Assembly (NCBI GenBank): GCA_047495785.1
Contig: JBLDXI010000054.1
Span: 4,092,001-4,156,000 of the forward strand
Direction: 5' to 3'
DNA: 64,000 nt
Source of the DNA: Lepidodermella squamata
Lineage: Eukaryota > Gastrotricha
Part shown: positions 11,845-23,289 of the stretch, piece by piece
How positions within the stretch are numbered: position 1 is the first letter of the stretch
Layout: every line of letters starts with the position of its first letter
Notes under the pieces: generated by a model
Database searches by the model: none
The model's input: only the letters and a program-made list of their open reading frames with translations
What the model was told of the DNA's origin: nothing
Made by a program: the position numbers and the translations under genes

Positions 11845-14198
11845 CTGAGAGATACCATATTATGACATTCAATTTATAATACTTCTAAGTAAATAAAATT
11901 CGAAGTGGAATAAATATATAGAGTAAGAAGAACAAGGGTTACATTCTTCCAGTGATCCTCAACTTTCACCATTAGGGCAAACCAATGACGAATGTTCAGT
12001 TTCGAATTTCGGCAATAGTGAATAATTGGTTAAGTCTTTTTAAAAATTAATGGAAAGAATTTCATATGAAAAGGCCCATGTATGAAAACCAACAGCGAAC
12101 AACGGATACCCAAATTGTATACTGTATACGCGATAATATTCGCGAGGCGATAATTTTCGCGAATTTCGCGAGCGAAAATGGACCTCGCGAAAATTAAATT
12201 CGCGAAAATTTTCTCATCACAACAGTGATCATTTCTCGTGAATATGCTATTGGGAACGTAATACATGATGCACGAGAAGTTTTGTCATACAAATATCGTA
12301 CCTCCTGTATGTTATACACCTTTAGAGAGCGTATAAGCCAATTAAATATTGGCCCAATCGTGAGGGTGACTAAAGATCTCATGTTATCACAAAATATATC
12401 CCATGTTCTTTCCCTTAGAAACAAAAGTAGCTCAAAATGCATGTTGTTAGGCAAAATGTGACACCGAATGCTCCGCCGGGAATTGATGGAAACCTTTCGA
12501 TACTTAGCCCTAAATCAAATCAATCGATTGATGAATTATCTATGGTGACTCTCACGGCTGGGTTATGGAAGCGATTAAAGACATTCCTTTAAGGCTGAAA
12601 CCTAAGTCGTATCAACTTACTCTGATTTCGTACAAAATATCAATCGACTTCTGAGATATAGACTATAGACTAATGTATGAGGAGCCTAAAGTGAGAAGTG
12701 AGACGAGGAATTCCATTCATAGCACTTCGAGCGATTGTAGGCCTGCTAGTTGCTGTTTGTATGTAGCTTCAGGAAGAGGTAAAATACTCTACCTTATACC
12801 TTAAAGTACCTTATACCCTTCCTGGGCGATATTCCGAAAATCCCGATTTTCCGTTCACAGAAGGCTTGATCGCGAAAATTTCCGCTCGCGAATATTCTCT
12901 ACCCCTCATTTTAGGCCCTTCGCTAAAATTATCTACTCGCGAAAATAATCGCGTATACAGTATATCAGACATCAGCTTCGGTAGCCGATAGCGTGTAATT
13001 ACCAGCTATTTGTTAGCTATGCTCCGTGATCCGATGTCCGCTGTCCTTAGAAGACGGAGTTGTAATCTCTTACGTCAGACAGGGTAGGCTACTGAAAATG
13101 AAGGCGCCAACAACGGGACCACAAAGTCAGCGCAGTGACTAGTCTGTCTAGAATTCAGAAGACTATATTGGCTGCACACCTCTTCGTCTATATGCCCATA
13201 ACTGGCTCCGACTGAGGATGACAACAGTGATTCAAATGTCGGTTCCTCTGAGCATTCCGATCGTAGGAGTATGGCCACTCCCGTTTCACGTCTATGCCCA
13301 TCGGCGGTGGCTGCGGGCGCATTCGTGTCAGAAGCTCGAAATCAAAAGTCGCATCAGCCAAATACTTCAAGCCAAAAAGCGTCGGGATATGAAGCACAGA
13401 GCACAGCTTATGTCAGCGTCGAGACCCCTGAAGACTAGTTGAAACGATTTTTGATGCCATCTGAGGTTACCTAGAGGATAGAATCTTTCCTTTCGCAGTC
13501 GTAAGTGTCTCTTGAGTCTTGAAACCTGCCCGTCGAGTCGAGCAGCGATTGCTTGGAAGCGATGAAGGCGGCCCGAAGAACCGGTGACTAAAATTTTTAG
13601 AAGTTGTTCTGTTTTCACCTCTATTCTCCAAAAAATGAATAAAATAATTAATCAATTGCAATACAAAATAAATTTTGGGTTGTTGAAAGATGAGTTGCTA
13701 GGTAACAGACGCGACATTCGCTTCCCGATAGCGCTTTGACCAGGCACCCAAACCTAAATATCGCGCATTAATGTCAATAGAATAGAATAAAAAATGCTCA
13801 TAAAGCGGCACCCTGTATATCTGCTCAGAATTCATGTGATCATAATGATCTACCTTACTTTTTGCAACAGAAACATTTTGTGTTCTCTTAATATATGATA
13901 CCTAATATAATAATGGTATAAATTATCCCATGAACCATAAACCATCCGTTGGACGGAAGACCGCATAAGTGCGAATCCAACTTGATGATGATTAATTGCC
14001 GATGATATGACATTCATTAATTTATATTTTACTGTTTCATCATCCTGTTAACTTCTCATCATTCTCAGCGTTCAGCTTATTCCAGCTTGGCAGTTCTATT
14101 TATCCCTATGTTTAGTGCGGTTTTGAGAATAATTCATTCTCTGAACTAATTATAATTGTTTTGCTTGTTTAAGAATCTATATAATTAACATTTTTTAA
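11845..14198. other. Gene-poor region with a transposable element
   Basis: About 2.3 kb between copy B and the small Cys-rich gene. The main recognisable structure is the inverted-repeat element at 12118-12964. A 79-codon open stretch on the plus strand at 13202-13438 is Ser-rich and ends in a stop, but it has no start or clear acceptor. A CACCCTGTATA sequence near 13811 resembles a mariner-type terminus, with no partner I could confirm. Confidence 0.45.
12118..12964. mobile_element. Terminal-inverted-repeat element (MITE-like)
   Basis: The left end TATACTGTATACGCG and the right end CGCGTATACAGTATA are perfect inverted repeats. The match continues imperfectly inward for about 45 bp through repeated TTTTCGCGA blocks on both sides. 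The unit is 847 bp and has no long reading frame, so it is non-autonomous. The outermost TA could be a TA target duplication as in Tc1/mariner-type elements. The family assignment is inference. Confidence 0.75.
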
Positions 14199-14776
14199 AT
14201 GGCTGCCACGGGCTTGAATGAGTTTTACGAGGCTCGCAGAAAGGAGAGTCGTTTCTGTGAAAGAGCAGCTGTAACCCAGTCTTGCTCCCTGCCATCGAAA
14301 CCTTGTGTAAGTGTTTGAAATTTTTCTGGGTTATTTATGATAACACCTGGTTAATAGTCGTCTTGTAACCAATGGGGATGTTGCTCCTCGTGTTCACGCT
14401 ACCAAGCTTATTCATATGGAACCCCTTATACCAACGCTTACAAAAAAGACAACTGCAAAACAGGAAGCGGAGATCGCAACATACATACGAGCGCCTCACC
14501 CTACCGAGGTTTCAATTGCGAACTGCACCCACAAAGGCGATCTGAGCGTATTCATGAATACGATCGGTAAATCTAACATAACAACCTTGCATAAACTAAA
14601 TTATTAATATATGCTTATTATTTGCTCGTCAAGATTGATGGCGGCAACAGAGCGGCCTACTACTCGTTATTTGACCGGCGTTCTGCCCAAAAGATTCAAT
14701 GTGAGATTAAATGAATGTTGAAGCCAGCTATTAATCGTTTAAATTTCAGAATAACGATTATGTTAGCCAGCATTAA
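14199..14776 (+). CDS. Small Cys-rich protein of unknown function
   Basis: I do not recognise this gene. It reads as four phase-consistent exons, 14199-14306, 14358-14566, 14634-14700 and 14750-14776, encoding 136 aa. Donors are GTAAGT, GTAAAT and GTGAGA; the first and last acceptors are ordinary (TTAATAG, ATTTCAG), while the second is weaker (CGTCAAG). The product has no signal peptide. A Cys cluster spans the first exon junction (CxxC and CC patterns around NQWGCCSSC), followed by a Tyr/Asn/Arg-rich basic tail ending in DYVSQH. The short introns match those of neighbouring genes. It lies 385 bp upstream of the C12orf56-like gene on the same strand. No catalytic motif is visible. Confidence 0.55.
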
Positions 14777-15160
14777 TTTCATACCCAAACGAGACGCGGC
14801 AATCCACTCTTTTTGTCACGTGGTTTCACAACGGACCGAGTGAACTATATTTTCTCCAATACAATCATTCTGACATTCCGCTTTTCAACTTATTTTGCCA
14901 TTTCACCATTCCATTTGGCGTGTTTTCAAACCATAATTACTGCTTTGGTGGTTTACATTTAAGGCTCTAAGCTTTATATCATCGAAAGACTATTTCAAAT
15001 GTGTTCCAAATTGTCTATGATAGTATTTTTTCACTGCGTTTCTCGCTCTTTCCTATTTTGTTGTTTGAAAATTAAATTTACGTTATATTTTGATCTTTTA
15101 GGTTCCACTGTAAATTATGAAAGTTACCAGTTGAATGGATTTTCGTGAAGACACCGTGCG
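14777..15160. other. Intergenic spacer
   Basis: No gene seen. It contains an acceptor-like TTTGATCTTTTAG ending about 60 bases before the next ATG, which could be a trans-splice or 5'UTR splice site for the C12orf56-like gene. Confidence 0.4.
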
Positions 15161-17898
15161 ATGTCAATATCTGTCCCAGTGTCTTACCTTTTTAATCGCA
15201 ATGACAAATTCGAAGTCTTTCTGCGGCGTTGTCTAACACAAGAACAATTCGAACGCATCAGAGGCTACGAAAGATGCATAGTATGCGATGGTAAAAAGCT
15301 GAACCGGGCATTCTGTTACTACGTCATCTCAGACAAGTCGATTTTTATAACGGAGAATCCTGCAAAATCGATTCTTTCCAACATACCGCTAGCATCATTA
15401 ACGCAATGCGAAATAGTGCGTTTTCAAGCTCATATTTTTTGTGCGAATACACTTTTACTGTTTTAAATTAAGATCGACGATTATCCAGACTTTCTAGATG
15501 CGAATTTAACGACTTTAAGTACTCACGTGCGTCTGCGATATCTGAACCCCGAGTACGAAGCGAGTACAGTGGAACCGGAAGGCAAAGCGCGCCGCCGATC
15601 TCGTCAAAAACCGCCGGTTATTATCGCAGCATACATATATGGTCCAATCGTAATTGCTTTTTTATTTAAACCAGTCGGTAGAAAATGATTCGTCCGAAAG
15701 CGGAAAACGGCGTGTTGACGATAAAGCACGAGAAGACCAATACTCAACTGTCGAGCGTAAGTTGCGCACATTTTGCACCAGAAAGTAAATATTAGCTATA
15801 ATAACAACACAGGTGCGAAAACTGCTGATAACCAGACGAAAGAGACAGTCAGGTTCGCACTCTATGATGAAATTTGAAATTGAAAAATTATCCTCCTTCT
15901 ATATTACAGCGATTATGAAACCAAGGTGGTTCCTGGAGGTGGAATGAGATTCGTTAATGAGGAAGACGCAAAGCGTCGAGACAAACAAAAAGGGAAAAAC
16001 AAGAAAGCTGAGTACGAGTGTGTGTTGGATGTCCATTTCTTGACAAATATAACGCCGCTATGTCTTCTTACAAAAATAACATGGAACAACTGCTTGATCG
16101 TAAGAGATTGTGAACTGAGAAATCAACGGATATTGATGTAAGATACTTGATTTCCAGACAAACACGCTGGCAAAAGAAAAACTATTTGCCGAGTTGGTCG
16201 TTGATGGTAAAGAGAATCACGTGGAATTCGAAAAGTTTGTTTTTATCTGAATTGAGCGCGAGCATTTTATTTTTGCCAAATTTATTAGCATTCACTCGTT
16301 GCTTCAATACTTTGACCTCGCTATGAGACAGCTTGTTTCTTCTTCGAAAGTAGCAAATTTAAACGAATACGCCACAATGGCTGCGAAGGTAAGACAAATT
16401 AGCGAACGTAACTGGATCATAACAGCTGAAATTTTCCCGTTTCTGCAGTTTGCTAGCTACGCTCATCACTCCTACGCGTTGCGCAGAATGTTTTGGAAGA
16501 CGGCGGACAACGTTACAAAATTGGCCCAGTGCGCAGAAACATTCGCTAACGACATAGGCCTTGGAATCACTGTTTCGGAAAACCGCAACTTTCTGCAAAA
16601 TGCATGGCAGAAACAAGTCTACGAGCTGCGCATCGAGTGTCTTGCTTTGACCCTACATTTGTTATCAGTTTTTTTCAACGAGACGGAGATATTGAAAAAT
16701 CGAACTAGAATATTGGAGGAATCCAAGAGCAATATAATAATTCTTCTTATAAACACGCTATGCGACGCAGTGGCTTACACAACCCGTCGGCTATATCAGG
16801 ACAAGAATAGCAAAAGTGGAATACGTGACGTGCAGCTGCCTGAAAGTACTGTTCAGTTATTCGAGGAGCTATTAACGGCCAGTGCCGCTCTAACTTATGA
16901 AATAATTCTCTCTGCTCAAGCGGTGAGTTACACTATTATTAAATGTTTGTTGAAATTTGAGAATTCGGAATTGGTTAGACTGCTCATGAAAGTTTGAAGG
17001 CTCACAGGGTTGGTCATAGTTTGAAAATTTTGCCAACTTATTAAAAAGACTAACCAAGGCACAATTTTGATGTCACTTTTTAACACAATACTTTTAACAA
17101 TTGACTGCTAACAGATGACGAAAATGTTTCCATTCGCCAAGTTCCGAAAGGTTCATATTAGCTAACAATTAAGTGTTTCTTAGATATTATGTTGTATTCG
17201 TTTCCATTAGAATTTCCCCTTGTTTTTATGCTTTGCTTACTTAACTCCTGAATCTGCGTGATGTGATGTATTACCTAGCGTTGAATAATTTGTGATTTTT
17301 TTCCAGCTAGTGCACCCTTCGGAATCGGCTCATTTTTACAATGCTCGTTTTCTGGTGGAAATGTTCGAGAAGTCGCCTAGAGCGCTTGATGCTGTCTACG
17401 GCTTCGCGTATGACGCCATCACATCTGTCGCATACATTCCCGAGCCGACCAAGTTCCAGTTCAATTTAAACGACGCAGGCGAGGTGAACGCACTTGCGTC
17501 TCGTTTCAGAGACAGCGCCGATGCGAACAAGCTTCCTGTCGTTGCCGAGCAGCCGCACGAGCCAACGCTAATAAGTCCCGGCAGAGCTGTCCAAAGCTAT
17601 AGAGAATTTTACGTGCTCGACATTTTGACTTACAATAGCCCCGTCTTTCTGAATAGCTTGCGGCAAAAACTCACCGAGGAGTTCAAGTAAGCGCGATTTC
17701 TTCACTAGTGCGCAGCAGAAATTGATACAATTTGTTAATTACAGGTATTTTCTCAATGTCAAAACAGCTAATGTGCGCATTGGCTGTGATCAATACCCTA
17801 TTGGCGCCTCCCTGATGTTCTCAATAGAAACGGTGCGCAACCGCATTCTTCGCAAGCAGCCGCATGAAGAGTTCGTGAGCGAAACGCCGAAAGTATAG
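15161..17898 (+). CDS. C12orf56-like conserved protein
   Basis: Ten exons keep phase throughout: 15161-15415, 15473-15616, 15675-15756, 15813-15852, 15910-16099, 16158-16234, 16289-16388, 16449-16922, 17307-17686 and 17745-17898, giving 631 aa. The N-terminus (FLRRCLTQEQFERIRGYERC, then IFITENPAKS and IDDYPDFL) resembles the vertebrate uncharacterised protein C12orf56, and the length is similar. Its biochemical function is not known to me. There is no signal peptide or obvious membrane segment. A charged Lys/Arg-rich stretch lies around exon 5, and the middle is helical. The donor of exon 2 (GTTATT) and of exon 6 (GTTTGT) are weak. The 60-bp intron at 16389-16448 is stop-free and in frame. 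An AATAAA lies at 18214-18219. The family call rests on memory. Confidence 0.7.
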
Positions 17899-18433
17899 AA
17901 TGACAGAAATAATGATATCTTTCAGCGAGTTGTGTTATGCTCATGATCGTGAGTTGTGATAAAAGTATTATAGGGTCTACGAAGAGGATGAATTAATTTT
18001 TCTGATTTAATTTTATTGTGATTTAATGACTTTGTGCCTTACGACCTTTATTGCCATGACGAATTTCGATGTGATATTCTCAAATACTGTGGTTATTTAT
18101 TTTTCATCACAAAACTAATTTTATATTGGTTAATTATTATTTTCGATGGGAAGACATTTTATTTGTTCATTTTATTTATTTCTTACATTGTTACAATTCA
18201 CTCTATTCGGGAAAATAAATAAAATTGGCCGATATCTTTCTATAAAACATATGGTGTTTCTTGCTATAATATGAGAATCACGTCCCAGACATTAACCAGC
18301 CATCTCTGAATGGTTAATGGCCGCCTGATTCGTAAGCGTGCCATGTGAATCAAAATGATGAGAGGGCAGGTGTAGCTGAGAGCCTGGATTCAACTTCAAG
18401 CCAACTTGAGCCTTATTGCTATAATTTACTTCC
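17899..18433. other. Intergenic spacer with likely poly(A) signal
   Basis: AT-rich, with no convincing gene. AATAAATAAA at 18214-18223 is the probable 3' end signal of the C12orf56-like gene. The short frames at 18034-18222 and 18345-18599 look like chance or shadow frames. Confidence 0.45.
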
Positions 18434-20854
18434 ATGGCAAGAGAGAAGAATATTAAAATTGAATACGAGCTGCACGAAGTTGATGGTGCCAGCCAGATTC
18501 TGCTTGATGATATGTTACTGTGCACAAAGAAGCCAGAAAATCATGATCAGCCCGAACACACGACTTCTCCTACAAAGAAAACTCTTTTCTCGTCGTTGAT
18601 TTCTCGCTGGAACTCAGACGATAAGCTACAAAGTCAAGAAGCCCCTGCCTCGACTACGACTCCGCTTATGCAAAAAGCTTCCAGTCACGCTAATATATCA
18701 GCTTTCAATCACGAATTTACGAAGGAAAATCCTGCTTTGAAAGAGACCAATTCCAACGATGAGACGCTGGGAAAACATTCCATGGAAAAGGTGAGGCTTT
18801 GGGGAGTGACACTGTTTATCGCTAATAATTGCAAATGAATATCAGAAGAAGTCGAACCACACAGCACCTGACCCACGAAAAACTATAGATTTCGTTGAGG
18901 AGCAGACGCTTGCTTGTGTTTATCAGCAGATACCCGAGAGAGCTCTGTTTGCTAAAGGCAGCGGTGAGCTACACAACAGTCTATAGATTTTCCCATGAAT
19001 TAAGCTGGATTTTAAAGGCGCATTTGGTTATTTCCAACTAACAAGCGAGGTCCTGAAGCCTTTTTGCGACAACAGCCTGTTTGGATCTTCACCAAATAAA
19101 CGCGTGATTGCCTTCGCCCGATTCTCCAGCTGGAACGCTAGCCACGGAACTCCAGAAACACGTAAGTGGTTAAAGGAAGCTTCTCATTAATTTTTGACGC
19201 TACTCTATTTTCAGTTCGAGATGTGAAAGGTTTCTCGGTTAGATTTTTCACTGACGATGGCAATTTCGACCTTGTCGGAGTCAACATTCCTATCTTCTTC
19301 TTACGCAATCCATCACAGGTTTGAACTTGTGACTAACAAAATCACGAGTATTTTAAACGAGATTTCGCTAGTTTCCGGGCCTCGTGCGAAGTATGAAAAG
19401 ACACCCTGGAACGAACTTGAGAGATGCCAATTCAGTGTGGAGGTTTTTCGGCGAGAACCCCGAGACAATTCATGCGCTGTTGATGCTTTACTCCGAACGA
19501 GGATTGCCTGCAGGATACCGTTTTATGAATGGTTTCGGCACTCATGCTTACAAGCTGCTGAACAAAAAGGGGGAGTGCATATACGCAAAGTTTTCTTGGA
19601 AACCCAAATCGGGGGTGAAAAGCTTGACGCCGAGAGATGCAGATCGATTTGCGGCGCTCAATCCAGACTACTACAGCCGAGATCTTTGTGCAGCTGTGGT
19701 ATCTGATGACCCGCCAGAATGGGAGCTATATGTGCAAATGATGAAAATCGAAGAAGCGAAGATTTTACCATTCAGCCCCTTCGATCCAACCAAAGTATGG
19801 CCGCTAAGGTCTTTCCCGCGCCAAAAAGTGGGTGTGCTGACGCTGAATCGTAATCCGAGTGAGTTCGCACCCGTTTTTCAACTACCGAACTTGATGATTG
19901 TTATGCTTCGATATTCCAGGTGATTATTCCGCCGAGGTTGAACAAATTGCGTTCAATCCTGGAAATCTGATCCACGGCATTGAACCTTCGCCAGATCCCA
20001 TGTTTCAAGTGAAATGATTTCAGTTCTGAATTTCTGCTTGAACCTTTCTAATTCATAGGCGCGAACTTCTGTTTACTCCAAGTCAGCACTGTACAGAATC
20101 GGGCGTAATTTCAACGTATTCTCGTTGGATTTTTAGATTATCGTACTGAGACTAATTTGATTTTTAGCAAATTCAAGTGAACAGGGAAACGGATGTGTGC
20201 CGGATGAAATGTCGTACGTTTGAATCGAATCTTTTCATGTTTTTGAAATTCTCTTTCCAGGTGGACAGGTAGCGGGAGATTCCGTTGGGCTTAATATCAA
20301 GTTGACCAGTGCAGACGAAGAGGAACTGGCACGACAGTTCTACGAAGCCACCAATGACTGTAGCGATGAAAACATTTTCGGCCAACCGCGGCAGTTTTTG
20401 AATCACGTGCTCGACAACGAAGGTCGCAAAAGACTGAGCTGTAACATTGCTCGTGATTTGAAGGATGCAGCGGTAAGAATGAGAAATTTTTGAAACACTC
20501 TGAACAAACTCCGTGAATATCCACAACTAGACCGACGTACAATCGCGAGTGATCAAATTATTCGAAAAATTGGATGCTACTCTGGCGAAAAATATATCCG
20601 CTGACGTGGAGCGTTGGGGCACCGTAAAGGCTGGTCATGGTCCTGAGGACCTGCCGACATTGCTATCAGCCTATTTTCATTACGGTTACGATCAAATGAG
20701 CGTAGCCATGATAAACTCTCCCGCAGAGGAATCGGACAAGAGGATGACATCAGAGGGTTCACCGAAACGAGAAATCAAACCAAAGTCAACGTCGTCAGAT
20801 GCGAAGAGCAGCCCATCAAGCCGCAGGCTTAAAGACAACTGCCGAAATCAATAG
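18434..20854 (+). CDS. Catalase-like protein lacking catalytic His and Asn
   Basis: Ten exons (18434-18790, 18846-18963, 19018-19161, 19215-19318, 19372-19858, 19920-20008, 20059-20115, 20168-20213, 20261-20472, 20531-20854) keep phase and encode 645 aa. Residues about 120-560 follow the heme-catalase fold: [59 protein letters not shown], and a C-terminal helical region. The distal catalytic His of the (V)VHAKG motif is Phe154, and the catalytic Asn of GNNTP is Val229. The proximal heme Tyr (Y439) and nearby Arg435 appear kept, as does His299. A Ser-rich N-terminal extension of about 119 aa replaces the usual N-terminal arm, and the segment after the heme Tyr is shortened. Loss of catalase activity is inferred; heme or nucleotide binding may remain. 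The start ATG at 18434 is the first in frame. Confidence 0.85.
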
Positions 20855-23289
20855 CATATTTTTTGTTCAGTTTTCGACATGATGGGCAATTCATCGTAAT
20901 TGCAATATATCCTTAATGAAAATCGAGTATTGGGACAAGCGTCTTTATCAAGCCTTCCACTTTCGAACGCACTGAGTACTATTGCAGCATGTAGTTTCTC
21001 TTTGTTTTTTGTTTTTATCGGGTTAAATTTTTGGAGCGCTACCATGCGCATAATTTGTGTATAATGAAAGGGAACACAATGTCTCCAGCACGATTAGGAA
21101 TTAGGAAACTCAGAAATTGTTGAAGCGGCGACGATTCTCTCCCTTATCCAAACAACTTTCCAGTACAGAATGAATCGAATACAGCATAATAAATATTTCG
21201 CCGACGTATAAGAATAGTGACAGTTTCACAGTCTCCGCCTCTTGATGAGAAAAGAAGACATCATGAGGGTTACACACAGCGTCAAGAAACTGTGGAGGAA
21301 TCTCGTGATGGTTATTATTTACTGGGCCGGTAGTCATTACGCATGTTGACACGCCCAGTGAGCGCGTCTTTCTGCCTCTCTATTTCTTACATTTTTGCCC
21401 GCGGCAGCGCATGCATGACCTGTGCTGCGGCAACGGCCCGTCAGCGGCCAGATCAAGTGGCAAAATGGAGCGGCCAACTTCACTGTTACCGTGTATGCAG
21501 TTTGCGGTTTGCGACCGGCGTGTTTGTGAAACGCTCGGTGTGATGTTCTCAGCTCTATCAATCAGCGCTGCCTCCACGAGAGCGCGCATCGCAAACACGG
21601 TGTCGCCACATGCCAGCGCCTGTGCGCTCGTGCAGATGCGCGCGGCGCGGCACAGTCCGCCGGCGATGGTGCACTTTGCAACTCGGCCAAGATCAACAAC
21701 TGCGGCCAGCCGGCCGGCCGGTGGTGGATGTTATTCATCCACCCTCTACACAATGATGATGATGATGATGATGATGGCTATCTTCTGTTTACCTGCAACT
21801 GCTCAGCCTACGTAAGTGAGCTGTAAAAGGCAACTCTTCGCCGAAAACACGCGGCACTGATTTTTGACAATCATCCTCCGCCAAAGTTATCTCCAACCGA
21901 ATCACTCTGTGTCGCATTTCTCCTTTGCCCAATCATAGCTGGAGACTATTTTTTCATAAAATAGGTTCACAACATATTTGCATATTTTTTTACCAAGGTG
22001 CGAGCAATGTCAGCTTTGAATTTTGCCTCAACTTGTTGACTTCGTAGAAAAACGAATTAATTAACGTCAAATTTCTAGCCTCCCTCCACACGAACTGCGT
22101 TAGTATCAATTAGCTTTGCGAGTTAACCGGGTACGTTTTATGATTGAACCCAAAGAAAAGAAGATCCAGTAATTGTAAGGAATTATTTGCATATTTCGAA
22201 CTTTGGCATCATTTACGGAAGGCATGCGCAAGTGGGCTCTTCAGATGAGCCTCGACTGCTCTTGCGCCCATTTTAATTTGGCAAAGAACATGTCACTAGT
22301 GATATTATTGTTTACGGCATCGACGCGTGCTCCTAGCACTACTCGAGCGCGTAGTAGTAAGCTTTTGCGCTAATCGCCAGTCGTCATCGCCATATATGTG
22401 GCGTTTATTTTCCAAGTAAACACGCCAATTTTTTCTACGACCATCGATACAGCAAGAACGTAGAACGGCGACAAATTGCTTACGGAGGCCTGCATATAAT
22501 ATGCTCCTGCTATTGCATTTCTATACAAATAATGGGAGAGCTGGAGAGCGCCATGATCGCCATGCGTTATTCGGTGTTGCGCAGTCGGCCGCTGCGCCAT
22601 TCAACGCGCGCCTTGTTTGAGCGGGCGCTGGCCGACGCGTGTTTTTGGCCGCGATATCTTGAACAACAAGCGGTATTGTTGCAGCCGCAGTAACATCATC
22701 AGGTAGCAGCCGTCCGGCGCCGCCACCTGCATCCGCTTCGGACGTCATTAGGCACGCAGAAAAAAGCGACGCGAGACACGATGATGATGCGCTTTTTGCC
22801 GCCGGGCGGCGCTCGGACGCACCCGGCTGTGACGGCGCGTGTTTACGAGCGCAGCGCTTTTTCGCCGATTAGCCGTGCTGCCATGCGTCAACGTCTTTAG
22901 AGAAGCACCCGCCGTGGCAACTAATCGCAGGCCTAATGTTATTGCCATTTGCTGAGAATGCCTCGCAGGCGCGTCTTCTTCCCTCTTGTTGGTTATTGTT
23001 GTTTACTGCAGTAGCAGGCGATCATAGCGAAACGCAGATCAAACATATTATCACAAAAAACTTGACGACTATATCTTCGCTTCTGTCTCCGCAATTTTAG
23101 TTTGGAGAGGCTATAATTATAGAGCTAGCTGAAGTTTCAAGATGAGCCTAATCATCAAAGCCGAGATTAATGAATCACATTTGCGAGGCAGTGCCGTACC
23201 CTGGCTATCTTAAAATTTATTTGATTTCAGTGTTTAACCATTCACCTTAAATTTTGCTTTCTAGGTGACTTGATTATTTTTGCCGAAAA
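20855..23289. other. Upstream region of the CARD-LRR gene
   Basis: About 2.4 kb. The first 450 bp is AT-rich. 21340-21800 and 22520-22950 are CpG/GC-rich and probably hold promoter and 5'UTR sequence. A good donor (ACGTAAGT) lies at 21815, and a TTTGCTTTCTAG acceptor ends 26 bases before the ATG at 23290, so a 5'UTR intron is likely. An (ATG)8 microsatellite starts near 21753. The several open frames are composition artefacts of GC-rich DNA. Confidence 0.45.
21753..21776. repeat. (ATG)8 microsatellite
   Basis: Eight tandem ATG/TGA trinucleotides, near the end of a GC-rich segment and about 38 bp upstream of a good splice donor. Probably in a 5' non-coding exon. Confidence 0.8.

Noticed and set aside
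13202-13438. 79-codon Ser-rich open stretch on the plus strand
   Set aside because: A stop lies directly upstream, no convincing acceptor or earlier exon, and overlapping minus frames are also open.
15101-15577. Exact 12-bp inverted pair GGTTCCACTGTA / TACAGTGGAACC, resembling pogo/Tc-type ends
   Set aside because: The right copy lies within a coding exon (ASTVEPEG) and the interval is filled by phase-consistent C12orf56-like exons, so it is most likely chance.
21024-21036. AAATTTTTGGAG, like an Sm site of an SL or U RNA
   Set aside because: No spliced-leader exon, donor or flanking stem could be found in the 120 bases upstream.
21411-21815. 134-codon frame with a poly-Met run
   Set aside because: It is the ATG microsatellite plus GC-rich DNA; no domain, and the frames on the other strand are equally open.
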